Under the pieces are notes generated by a model. The model did no database searches. It was not told the DNA's origin and saw only the letters and a list, made by a program, of their open reading frames with translations. This document shows, one piece after another, positions 24,315 through 31,718 of a stretch of 64,000 nucleotides of DNA. The stretch covers positions 47,298-111,297 of the forward strand of contig NZ_AUGE01000013.1 of assembly GCF_000426865.1 (NCBI RefSeq), read 5' to 3'. This stretch comes from Citrifermentans bremense R1. GTDB taxonomy: Bacteria > Desulfobacterota > Desulfuromonadia > Geobacterales > Geobacteraceae. A program made the position numbers and the translations under genes. The first letter of the stretch is position 1. The number at the start of each line of letters is the position of its first letter.

Positions 24315-25274
24315 ATGCCGATGGCTGCAAATCCGTTGGGAGGAGGAAGCTTTGGCGAGGCGCTGGCGAGGCACGGCCTGCAGTTGACCCGGGAGGAGAC
24401 CCGCGTGCTGCAGGTGAACGTGGGGCTTGCCTGCGACCTGAGCTGCCGCCACTGCCATCTGGAGGCGGGGCCGCAGCGGGTCGAGATGATGGACCGAGAC
24501 ACCATGGACGCGGTGATCGACTGCGCCCGCCGCTTCCGGTTCCAAAGCATTGACCTGACCGGCGGAGCTCCTGAGCTGGTCCCGGACCTCGACCGCCTGG
24601 TCCGCTCGCTCGCCCCGCTTACCAACCGGCTCATGGTCCGGACCAACCTGGTGGCGCTGAACAGCGGAGAGGGATCAGCCTTGTGCGAGCTCTACCGCGA
24701 ACTGGGGGTGGGATTGGTGGCTTCCCTGCCGGCCAGCAATGCCGCGCAGACCGAGGCGCAGCGCGGTGAGGGGGTATGGGGGCGGAGCGTCGAGGCCCTG
24801 AAGAGGCTGAACTCGCTGGGCTACGGGATGCCGGAGAGCCCTCTTAGGCTCGACCTGGTCTCGAACCCTTCCGGGGCCTTTCTTCCTCCCCCCCAGCAGC
24901 AGGCCGAGCAGAAGTTCAGAAGCGATCTCTCCCGCAGGCACGGCATCAGCTTCAACTCCCTGTACACCTTCGCCAACGTGCCGCTGGGGCGCTTCCGCTC
25001 TTTTCTTGAGCGTTCGGGGAACCTCGACGGATACCTGGCGCAGCTGACCGACGGTTTCAACCCGTGCAGCGTCGCCGGGCTCATGTGCCGCTACCAGCTC
25101 TCCGTTGACTGGCGCGGCAGGCTTTATGATTGCGATTTCCATCTGGCGCAGGGGGTGTGGTACGGGGGGGAGGAGACCCATATCTCGACGCTCGCCGAGC
25201 TGCCGGCGCCGGGGACTACGATTCCGACCGCCGACCACTGTTTCGCCTGCACCGTAGGCGCCGGCTTCACCTGA
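24315..25274 (+). CDS. arsS: Radical SAM protein ArsS (arsenosugar biosynthesis)
   Basis: A 319-residue radical SAM enzyme. The cluster motif is CDLSCRHCH (about residues 42-50), the Gly-rich SAM motif is LTGGAPEL (about 79-86), and a cysteine-rich C-terminus (NPCSVAGLMC, LYDCDFHL, DHCFACTVGAGF) matches ArsS, the enzyme that joins the adenosyl moiety of SAM to dimethylarsenite on the way to arsenosugars. The neighbouring AhpD-like gene is its usual companion. No ArsM methyltransferase, ArsR or efflux gene is next to it here. Two start codons six bases apart (24315, 24321) share one GAGGAGAGG site; the second has the better spacing, so the first two residues are uncertain. Confidence 0.92.
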   Translation: MPMAANPLGGGSFGEALARHGLQLTREETRVLQVNVGLACDLSCRHCHLEAGPQRVEMMDRDTMDAVIDCARRFRFQSIDLTGGAPELVPDLDRLVRSLAPLTNRLMVRTNLVALNSGEGSALCELYRELGVGLVASLPASNAAQTEAQRGEGVWGRSVEALKRLNSLGYGMPESPLRLDLVSNPSGAFLPPPQQQAEQKFRSDLSRRHGISFNSLYTFANVPLGRFRSFLERSGNLDGYLAQLTDGFNPCSVAGLMCRYQLSVDWRGRLYDCDFHLAQGVWYGGEETHISTLAELPAPGTTIPTADHCFACTVGAGFT

Positions 25275-25291
25275 GGGGGGAGTATCGTGGC

Positions 25292-25837
25292 CTAGTTAGG
25301 CCGCTTCCCCGGCTCCTTGGATAATAGCGACGGCTTCCTGGCCGGCCGGAACCGTTTTCCCCGGTACTTTTCCCGCTCTTCCCAGTAGCGCCGGTACTCC
25401 TGGTTCCTGAGTTCCCTCATCGTGGCCAAGTCGTATTTCACCAGCTGCGCGGGAACCTCCCCCTTCCGGACCATTCCCCAGGGGCCGTCGTAGGAGCTGG
25501 AGCGGTACCAGCTCCCTTGGCGCCACAGGTAGTACCCCTGGGGGAGGTAGAACAGGTCCTGCGGCACCCCCACCGCGACCCCGACCCCCAGCCGCTCAGG
25601 AAACAGGAATTCCGGCGCGGGCTTTACCGCCGGCTTCACCGGCTGCGGCTGCTTTACCCCATTTGCATCCCTGCGGCCGTTTGCCTGCGGCTCCGGCTGG
25701 CGGGGCTCGGTGTAGCGCCTGTGGTATTCCTCGTACATCTGGTAAGGGTAGTAGGTATAGAAGGCCCCCCGGGACGGGCCGCTGCTGGAGAGAACCAGCA
25801 AGGCGGCGACTGTTGCCGCGCTTCCGTGTCTGTTCAT
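25292..25837 (-). CDS. Hypothetical secreted basic protein
   Basis: A 181-residue protein with a short signal peptide (AATVAALLVLSSSGPSRGA) and a Tyr/Pro/Arg-rich mature part. One recognisable portion is DLFYLPQGYYLWRQGSWYRSSSYDGPWGMV (about 97-126), which resembles the short WY/GPW repeat seen in YXWXXGXWY-type exported proteins of proteobacteria. The tail is highly charged (REKYRGKRFRPARK). Function unknown. It lies tail-to-tail with arsS and is read from the same intergenic region as the ferredoxin gene in the other direction. Confidence 0.65.
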   Translation of the reverse strand: MNRHGSAATVAALLVLSSSGPSRGAFYTYYPYQMYEEYHRRYTEPRQPEPQANGRRDANGVKQPQPVKPAVKPAPEFLFPERLGVGVAVGVPQDLFYLPQGYYLWRQGSWYRSSSYDGPWGMVRKGEVPAQLVKYDLATMRELRNQEYRRYWEEREKYRGKRFRPARKPSLLSKEPGKRPN

Positions 25838-26089
25838 AGGCACCCCCGCTCTTACGAAACCTCCTCAGGATGTGAGACATCCGAGGTTGACGCTCCTCTC
25901 TGCTTCCAACTAAATCCGGCGAACCATTTTTCACGATAAGTTAAAAAGCACTAATTGATTCTCTTGGGCCGGGGTTAAAAGTCAAGCGCGATTTTTCATT
26001 GGGAAGATGGCTGGCTTCTGATATATAGTGTCTGCTTCCTGCATTCAGGCGGAAGATCCTGCAGTAACAAGGGGTTGAAGGGGGACACG

Positions 26090-26284
26090 GTGGCAGGCAA
26101 ACCATGGGTGGACAAGGATCAATGCATAAGCTGCGGTATCTGCATCGGCAACCTGCCGCAGGTATTCCGCTTCGACTCGCACGGCAAGTCTGAGTGCTAC
26201 GACCCGGAAGGAGCCGACACCGAGACCATCCAGTCCCAGGCCGTGGAGCTCTGCCCGGTCTCCTGCATCGTGTGGCTGGAATGA
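26090..26284 (+). CDS. Single [4Fe-4S] cluster ferredoxin
   Basis: A 64-residue protein starting with GTG: GAAGGGGGACAC lies just upstream and MAGKPWVDKDQC is the normal ferredoxin N-terminus. The ligands are C-X2-C-X2-C in CISCGICIGNLPQVF and the distal Cys in ELCPVSC, i.e. a monocluster ferredoxin in which the fourth cysteine of a second cluster is replaced by Leu (GNLP instead of CPEVF-type CP). It is a small soluble electron carrier. The stop codon overlaps the ATG of the histidine kinase (ATGA), implying coupled synthesis, a rare partner for a ferredoxin. Confidence 0.9.
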   Translation: MAGKPWVDKDQCISCGICIGNLPQVFRFDSHGKSECYDPEGADTETIQSQAVELCPVSCIVWLE

Positions 26285-27390
26285 CGGGGAACACCATCAA
26301 GAGAACCGACCTTGCCCGGGGTACGGCGCTCGTTGCCTGCGTCATAGGCATCAGCCTTTTGCATTACCTCACCCCGCTGCGGCTTGCCATGCTGCACGAT
26401 ATCTTCCAGCGCCTCTACTACATCCCCATCATCCTCGCCGCCTACTGGTTCGGCTTTCGCGGCGGCATCGGCTGCGCCCTGCTGGTCACCTTCTGTTACG
26501 CCCCGCACATCCTGTTCCAGTGGGGGGGGCACATCGCCATGGAAATGGAGAAGTACCTCGAGGTGATCCTCTACAACGTGGTTGGGGGGATCACCGGGAT
26601 GCTCTCGCAGCAGGAACGGGCCCGCAGGGAGCAGCTTGAGGAGACGGCGAAGGGGCTGGAAGATTCCTACCGGCAGTTGAGGACCCAGTCCGAACTCATC
26701 ATCAGGATTGAGGAGCAGTTGCGCCGGGCGGAGCGCCTGTCGGCTCTTGGTGAGCTTTCCGCCATCCTGGCCCACGAGATACGCAACCCGCTGGCCTCGA
26801 TACGCGGTACCGCCGAGATCCTCAGGGAGGATGGGGCGGCCGCCAACCGCGACGAGTTCCTGGGGATACTGGTGAAGGAATCTGACCGCCTGAACCACGT
26901 GGTGGAGGATTTCCTGCGCATGGCGCGCCCCGAGCCGGCGATCAAGAAAGAGTGCGACATCAACTACGAGCTTGCCAACATGGTCACGCTCCTCTCCGCC
27001 CAGGCCCGAGGCGAGGAGGTGGAACTGCGGTTTACCCCGGGGGAGGTCCCGACGCTTTCCGCCGATCCGGAAAAGCTGCGCCAAGCTTTCATGAACGTCA
27101 TCCTCAACGGGATCCAGGCTTCCGCTCCGGGGGGGCGGGTCCTGGTGACGACGAGCTACGACCGCCAAAGCCGCAGCATTGAGATCCGCTTCAGCGACAA
27201 CGGCCCCGGCATCGCCCCCGAGGCTATCGGGAAGATCTTCGAACCCTTCTTCACCACCAAGGGAAGCGGCACAGGCCTCGGGCTCTCCATCACCAAAAAG
27301 ATACTGGAAGGACATGGCGGGACGCTGGAAGTGGAGAGCACGCCGGGCGAGGGGGCCTGCTTTCGGGCTAGGCTGCCGGCGGAAACCTGA
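26281..27390 (+). CDS. Membrane histidine kinase (NtrB/AtoS-like)
   Basis: A 369-residue sensor kinase. The N-terminal 100 residues contain about three to four hydrophobic helices (ALVACVIGISLLHYL, YYIPIILAAYWFGF, IGCALLVTFCYAP), as in sensor domains of the DUF4118/MASE type. A coiled-coil linker follows, then the H-box LAHEIRNPLASIRG (His near 164), N-box NVILNGIQAS, G1 DNGPGIAP and G2 GSGTGLGLSI. The catalytic core is complete. No response regulator is adjacent. A likely partner is a sigma-54 activator elsewhere, and the next gene has a sigma-54-like promoter about 120 bases downstream. The four-base overlap with the ferredoxin gene suggests a redox-linked input, which is inference. Confidence 0.9.
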   Translation: MTGNTIKRTDLARGTALVACVIGISLLHYLTPLRLAMLHDIFQRLYYIPIILAAYWFGFRGGIGCALLVTFCYAPHILFQWGGHIAMEMEKYLEVILYNVVGGITGMLSQQERARREQLEETAKGLEDSYRQLRTQSELIIRIEEQLRRAERLSALGELSAILAHEIRNPLASIRGTAEILREDGAAANRDEFLGILVKESDRLNHVVEDFLRMARPEPAIKKECDINYELANMVTLLSAQARGEEVELRFTPGEVPTLSADPEKLRQAFMNVILNGIQASAPGGRVLVTTSYDRQSRSIEIRFSDNGPGIAPEAIGKIFEPFFTTKGSGTGLGLSITKKILEGHGGTLEVESTPGEGACFRARLPAET

Positions 27391-27509
27391 GTGGCGGCTG
27401 TGGAAAATTCTACGGCAGTTGCCGGATATTCTACAGACTGCGCCGTCAGCTGCCGGCGCTCCCGCTACCGCCGCCAATGATACCTTGTAGTTGTCACCGC
27501 ACCTAGGGG

Positions 27510-27525
27510 TGGCACGCTCCTTGTA
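27510..27525 (+). promoter_or_regulatory. Sigma-54-type promoter (-24/-12)
   Basis: TGGCACGCTCCTTGTA matches the TGGCAC-N5-TTGCW consensus except for T instead of C in the -12 GC. It lies about 64 bases upstream of the HMA-domain gene and downstream of the histidine kinase stop. Confidence 0.6.
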
Positions 27526-27588
27526 CTTGCCTTGACCGTTCACTGTGGTCACGCACCCTCTCGGGTGCCCGGGCAATGGAGCAATCGC

Positions 27589-28005
27589 ATGAAAAACATA
27601 AAGTTCACTGCCGTCAACTGCTCGCTGGTTGTTGCCGTGGTGGTCATCCTCGTGGTCTCGGCCTTTTACGTGCGGGTTGGCGCAACTGCCGACCAGGTGG
27701 TGGTGCTGCGCACCTCCGGGATGACCTGCAGCAGTTGCGTCAGCAAGATAACCAAGGCGCTGCAGTCCCAGCGCGGAGTGGCCGCCACCGAGGTCGATTT
27801 GGCCGGCGGGGTGGTCCTTGCCGGTTATGATTCCAAGCAGGTGGCGCCCGACAGTTTGGCACGGACCGTCGCCGCAGCGGGGTTCAAATCCGAGGTCGCA
27901 CAGGTGCTTACCCCTCAACAGTTCAAGTCGATTGTGGGGCGGGACCTGGGGGGGCAGGCCTCTGGAGGCTGCTGTGGCCGGCGCGGTTGCGGCAGCGCGC
28001 AGTGA
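27589..28005 (+). CDS. Secreted/membrane HMA-domain protein
   Basis: A 138-residue protein with an N-terminal hydrophobic signal-anchor (CSLVVAVVVILVVSAFYVRVG) and one heavy-metal-associated domain containing GMTCSSCVSKITKAL (about residues 44-58), the CXXC ligand site of MerP/CopZ-type folds, facing the periplasm. A Cys-rich tail (GGCCGRRGCGSAQ) may add ligands. It probably binds a thiophilic metal such as Cu, Hg or Zn, or passes it to a partner. It is read with the DUF2318 gene 85 bases downstream. The start was set at 27589 because TGGAG sits eight bases before it and the hydrophobic segment follows. Confidence 0.82.
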   Translation: MKNIKFTAVNCSLVVAVVVILVVSAFYVRVGATADQVVVLRTSGMTCSSCVSKITKALQSQRGVAATEVDLAGGVVLAGYDSKQVAPDSLARTVAAAGFKSEVAQVLTPQQFKSIVGRDLGGQASGGCCGRRGCGSAQ

Positions 28006-28090
28006 TCCGCCGGTAGCTACCTTTGGTAGAGCCTTGCTAGAGTGCTTCAGCCCAAAAGCCCCGGCTCGACGGGGCGAAAAGGAGTAATTC

Positions 28091-28564
28091 ATGGTTTGTA
28101 AATGCAGAAAAGGCCTCAAGTCCCTCTTGCTCGTAACCCTGTTGCTGCTCATGGCGGCCACGGTTGCCTTCGCCTTCAACCTCCCCGGAATGGGGAAATA
28201 CGACAAGGTGAAGCCGGTAAACGGCAGCGTAACCATCCCAGTGTCCAAGGTAAGCGACGGCAAGGCGCATTTTTTCAAGATCGTAGAAGGAGGGAAGGAG
28301 ATCAACTTCTTCGTAGTGAAGGGGAGCGACGGAATACTCCACACAGCCTTTGACGCCTGCGACGTCTGCTATCGCGAGAAAAAAGGGTATGAGCAACTGG
28401 GGGACAAGATGGTCTGCAAGAACTGCGGCATGAAGTTCGCGTCCGCACGCATCGGCGCGGCCAGCAGCGGCGGTTGCAACCCATCCCACCTCCCGGCGAA
28501 GATCGACGCGGCCAACGTCAGCATCACGGTTGACGACCTCAAGGCCGGGGGGCGCTTCTTCTAA
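28091..28564 (+). CDS. DUF2318 protein with Cys-rich metal site
   Basis: A 157-residue exported protein (signal peptide LKSLLLVTLLLLMAATVAFA). The DUF2318 core includes the pair CDVCYREKKGY and CKNCGMKFA (about residues 97-122), i.e. two CXXC sites, and a later GGCNPSH. The family is found with membrane transporters of iron or other metals and is believed to bind metal through these cysteines. Together with the upstream HMA-domain gene it points to a small periplasmic metal-handling unit. The spacer before it has a GCCCCGGCTCGACGGGGC hairpin. AAAAGGAG lies upstream of the ATG. Confidence 0.85.
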   Translation: MVCKCRKGLKSLLLVTLLLLMAATVAFAFNLPGMGKYDKVKPVNGSVTIPVSKVSDGKAHFFKIVEGGKEINFFVVKGSDGILHTAFDACDVCYREKKGYEQLGDKMVCKNCGMKFASARIGAASSGGCNPSHLPAKIDAANVSITVDDLKAGGRFF

Positions 28565-28748
28565 GCCTTCCACATGCTGGGCAATTGCCCCCCCCGCTGC
28601 GGCCACCGCCGGTCGGGGGGAGCAATTGCCTCCCCACCCGCCACCCTTTCCCCTCCTTTGCGCCGTCGGCACCAGTTCGAGGCATTTCTTGACACCCGTC
28701 CTTCCAGCGGTGTATTAAACATAGGCGAGCAGCATCAGGGGAGAATCG

Positions 28749-29378
28749 ATGACCAAGGACAAAGACGAACGCAAGAGGTCTCACCTCAAGCTCGTAGTGA
28801 ACAACCAGGAGATCCGGAGCGGCAGGCCTTCCGCTGCCGAGCAGGAATTCGTGCCGCTGGAGGAACTGATCGCCAACCGTGACCTGTTCCGGCCCGCTTT
28901 CTACCGCGGTATGGGGAGACTGCAGACCAAGGGATACCAGACACTGGAGCGTTTCTTGGCCGGAAGGGGTGCGCCCTACGGGATCGATCCCATCCACGGC
29001 AAGGTACTGGTGCTTCCCGCCGGCAACGTTTCCCCCGAATCGCTGGAGTTCGGTTCGCCGCAGGACGAACTGCTGCTCAGCATCTCAGAGGATGCAGGCG
29101 GATCCGGCCTTTGCTTTTCACTGGAAATGATCCTCCCTTACTTCAGTGAGGACGACGCGGTCATGGAAGAGGCGCTTTTGTTCGCGCCAGTCCTGCAGTA
29201 CGGCGCGCTGTTCCTAGAGGAAAACCCCCACGACGGCATGCTGGACCTGATCTACCGGCTGGCCGTTCCGCTGTTCCCCCCCCTTCTCACCACTCGCCTC
29301 GCCGAGAGGATGTTCTCCATATTCTCCTTTGAACTGAAGGAAACCTTCCTGGCGCTTTCCGACTACCCGGAGGGATAA
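28749..29378 (+). CDS. Conserved hypothetical cytoplasmic protein
   Basis: A 209-residue protein without signal peptide, membrane helix or a motif I recognise. It starts with a charged stretch (MTKDKDERKRSHLKLVVNNQ) and continues with a mixed alpha/beta body containing YGIDPIHGKVLVLPAGNVSP and a helical, aromatic C-terminal half (MLDLIYRLAVPLFPPLLTTR, MFSIFSFELKETFLALS). It has a good ribosome-binding region (CAGGGGAGAATCG). Downstream, at 29491-29556, lies a decayed copy of its last 66 bases, showing that the locus was once duplicated. Function unknown. Confidence 0.65.
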   Translation: MTKDKDERKRSHLKLVVNNQEIRSGRPSAAEQEFVPLEELIANRDLFRPAFYRGMGRLQTKGYQTLERFLAGRGAPYGIDPIHGKVLVLPAGNVSPESLEFGSPQDELLLSISEDAGGSGLCFSLEMILPYFSEDDAVMEEALLFAPVLQYGALFLEENPHDGMLDLIYRLAVPLFPPLLTTRLAERMFSIFSFELKETFLALSDYPEG

Positions 29379-29490
29379 CGCACAGCCCTCCTCGCCTCGC
29401 ACGTCCATCCACACCCCTCGCCATGTTTCCGCCAGAACGGTGGAAGATCTCTTTCCGTATCCAGTCGGGGGGAGTACCTTCACCTTGCGT

Positions 29491-29556
29491 GTATGTTCTC
29501 CATCTTCTCCTTCTGACTTAAGGGCACCTTCCTCGCCCTTTCCTAATGGCCGGGGG
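29491..29556 (+). pseudogene. Remnant copy of the 3' end of the upstream hypothetical gene
   Basis: The bases from ATGTTCTCCATCTTCTCCTT onward align without gaps to the end of the 28749-29378 gene (ATGTTCTCCATATTCTCCTT...), with most substitutions scattered and a frame-breaking TGA created after SPSF. The surrounding 29379-29732 sequence has no open reading frame of quality, consistent with erosion of a tandem copy. The comparison was made by eye. Confidence 0.6.
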
Positions 29557-29732
29557 AGTGATTTCACTTCGGCTGTTCTAGTTCTGCTCACCCCTCCTGT
29601 TCGAATTTTTACTTCGTTAAACCGGTGCTTTCCGTTGAATGTTCGGCCAAGTGTTCAATTATTGATGTACTGCCACTCACGGGGCTTGGCACGCCACCGA
29701 CGGTAAATCAGGCGGTTATGCTGAGGCTTGTC

Positions 29733-29749
29733 TTGGCACGCCCGTTGCT
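29733..29749 (+). promoter_or_regulatory. Consensus sigma-54 promoter
   Basis: TTGGCACGCCCGTTGCT agrees with the full -24/-12 consensus (GG-N10-GC). It lies 49 bases before the ATG of the short Sel1-like gene, so transcription should start about 36 bases before that gene. Confidence 0.85.
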
Positions 29750-29797
29750 GAACTTCAGAGCATGCCACACCAAGTGAAATTCGAGTTGGAGGTAACC

Positions 29798-30094
29798 ATG
29801 AAAGGACTGTGCAGGCTCTTCCTAGCGATGTTTCTTGTATTGACTTCTATTCAACCGGTTGTGGCTGATTTCGATACTGCCTTGAACGCCTTCCGTCAGC
29901 AACGCTATGCCGAGGCAGCCGCAGAATTCAAAAAGTGTGATAGCGCGAAAGCCAACTTTTACCTTAGTCTTATGTACGGAATGGGGTGGGGGGTAGCACA
30001 AAATAAAGAAGAGTCGGTGGGCTTTTTACGCCGTGCAAAAAAGTTGGAACTGTTGGAGACGAACCAGTTAGCCTTAGTGGCTAGCGATAAATGA
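29798..30094 (+). CDS. Short secreted Sel1-like repeat protein
   Basis: A 98-residue protein with signal peptide (LCRLFLAMFLVLTSIQPVVA) and one and a half Sel1-type units (FDTALNAFRQQRYAEAAAEF, ANFYLSLMYGMGWGVAQNKE). Its N-terminal unit has the same pattern as the larger Sel1 proteins at 40965 and 41774 (ADF...A...F..GDY..A), so it is either a truncated member or a minimal adaptor. TTGGAGGTAACC precedes the ATG. A consensus sigma-54 promoter upstream argues that it is expressed, not a dead fragment. Sel1/TPR-like repeats mediate protein contacts; partner unknown. Confidence 0.75.
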   Translation: MKGLCRLFLAMFLVLTSIQPVVADFDTALNAFRQQRYAEAAAEFKKCDSAKANFYLSLMYGMGWGVAQNKEESVGFLRRAKKLELLETNQLALVASDK

Positions 30095-30623
30095 AAGGAA
30101 GGCTTCTTCGGTTATCGGGTCATCTATATGCCGCTCCGCGTTCGAGGGGCGGTTAAAGAGGCCGTTTGAGGGACTCGACCGGTGGCTGCACCGGAATGGG
30201 AAGATGGCGGGGGGGAATCCCGCCTCCTACCCGATCAGTATCCCAACGCAGTTCCTGCCCTGCCTGCATCCAGACTTCAACATCTTCCCTACGGAACCGT
30301 CCCTTTACCTCATCGGGACACTACGGATTCAGTAAGCTCTCATCATTAAAAACCCTAATAACAAACTCAGTAAATGGTTGCACTCTGTTAAGATATTTTA
30401 TTGTTAATGTTTTAAAATTAATTTATAAAATTCCAAATGTTTTTTGACACCTAAGTGCGGCTATGGTATAGGCTGACTAGATTTTTTTATCTTGGGTGCA
30501 TCAACGTTACAGTTAGTAAGTGACGTAGTGGTATAGTGGAACTCCTGTTTCAAGTATCCCGACAGGGTGAAACTGTTCGCCTAAAAATGAACAAATATCG
30601 ATGATATGCAAAGGAGTGACATC
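30095..30623. other. Gene-poor AT-richer spacer of 529 bases
   Basis: No convincing gene. A fragment that stays open for about 55 codons (around 30155-30330, containing HPDFNIFPTEPSLYLIG) lacks a start and may be a coding remnant. Bases 30335-30450 are strikingly A/T-rich compared with the rest of the window. Just upstream of the next gene GTTTCA...TGAAAC (30548-30574) could form a stem, and AAAGGAG at 30609-30615 is the ribosome-binding site. Confidence 0.45.
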
Positions 30624-31598
30624 ATGTCCGTCAGGCGTCTTCACTTGGGGCTTGTTTTTGGCACTTTTGCTTTGCCTGTGCTAGTGGTCGCTGGATGCAA
30701 CCAGGATACTACATCGTCTGCCGGACCGGCTGACGGTCAATCTGCAACCACGTTAGGCAAAGTGACCACCAGGGTGGCCACAAGCGCTGAAGTGAGCGCC
30801 CTCCCCGCCCGAGGAAAACAAAAGCTTTCCGCTCCTCCCGCCGTAGCTGTTTTCGGGATGATCTACATCGATGCCAACACAGGCAAGGAATACATCTTTG
30901 ATGGCAATTCCTGGGTTCCACACGACAATACCGTGGATAGTTTCTATGCCGCGCGCAAGGCGGAAAGCGCTGCAAAGACTGGTGCGAAAACGGCGGCATC
31001 CATGGTCCAGTCTGACGTTTACACCGATGGAGACCCTGCCGCCACCCCTTCCGGTGCCCACGGAGGTCCCGGCTCGACTCCTGCTGGACATTACGCCTAT
31101 GGGTGCGTGGTCTGCCACAAGGTTGGCGGGCGTGTATCCTTTTTAAAAACTGGTCCGGCATATGCGTCTGGGCTCGCGGCTCCAACCTACAACACTACCA
31201 CTCAGACCTGCTCCAATGTGGCATGTCACGTCGTGAGCGGCTCATACAGTTACTATATCTACGACTGGGGGCTCGACACCACGGTCCTGACAACGGTTAC
31301 CTACGGCAGTTCGACCCCCCGCCCCACGGCGTCGTGGTTCTCCACCGGGGCTGCCGGATGCACCGCCTGCCACGACGATCCGCCCCGCAACGGTTCCACC
31401 GGAAGCAACGTCTGGCATAGCGGTAACCATGGCGGCCAGGGGCCGACCGGTGAGCGCAACCAATGCCAGTTCTGCCACCCTGATGCTTCCAGCCCCGGAA
31501 ACGGCATCGGTGATACCATTACCAACAAGGCTTTGCACGCAAACGGGACGGCCAATGTGTCTGCAGTCTTCACATCTGCCTGCTACGGCTGCCATTGA
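30624..31598 (+). CDS. CX4CH/CX2CH multihaem-type lipoprotein, copy 1
   Basis: A 324-residue exported protein. A lipobox (VLVVAGC, Cys near residue 24) follows the signal sequence. A domain around AVFGMIYIDANTGKEYIFDGN (about 75-105) is followed by haem-type motifs CVVCH, the unusual CSNVACH (four residues between cysteines), CTACH, CQFCH and a terminal CYGCH. This CX4CH/CX2CH combination is characteristic of a Geobacter family of predicted cytochromes. The surface or periplasmic lipoprotein probably takes part in extracellular electron transfer. The start at 30624 is set by AAAGGAG seven bases upstream. A close paralogue follows at 31719. Confidence 0.83.
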   Translation: MSVRRLHLGLVFGTFALPVLVVAGCNQDTTSSAGPADGQSATTLGKVTTRVATSAEVSALPARGKQKLSAPPAVAVFGMIYIDANTGKEYIFDGNSWVPHDNTVDSFYAARKAESAAKTGAKTAASMVQSDVYTDGDPAATPSGAHGGPGSTPAGHYAYGCVVCHKVGGRVSFLKTGPAYASGLAAPTYNTTTQTCSNVACHVVSGSYSYYIYDWGLDTTVLTTVTYGSSTPRPTASWFSTGAAGCTACHDDPPRNGSTGSNVWHSGNHGGQGPTGERNQCQFCHPDASSPGNGIGDTITNKALHANGTANVSAVFTSACYGCH

Positions 31599-31718
31599 GA
31601 TTGCTTTGATCACAACAACTGCCGTGGATCTGTAGTAGGACCTGCTTGGAGTGCAATGAGGGGCGATCCCTCGACGTGGCAGCCGTATCCTGCAGAATTC
31701 TCTGCAAAAGGAGGACTC

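Noticed and set aside
26197..28344. Very long open frame on the minus strand, antisense to the kinase, HMA and DUF2318 genes
   Set aside because: Composition is low-complexity Gly/Ala/Arg/His without domains, and the plus-strand genes have clear motifs. It is a by-product of third-position G/C bias.
30166..30447. Short open frame in the A/T-rich spacer
   Set aside because: No ribosome-binding site, Ser/Arg-rich composition with an abrupt change at the A/T-rich part; looks like noncoding sequence.
30548..30574. Possible structured leader (second riboswitch) before the first CX4CH lipoprotein
   Set aside because: Only a six-base stem and none of the conserved GEMM blocks; no terminator overlap.
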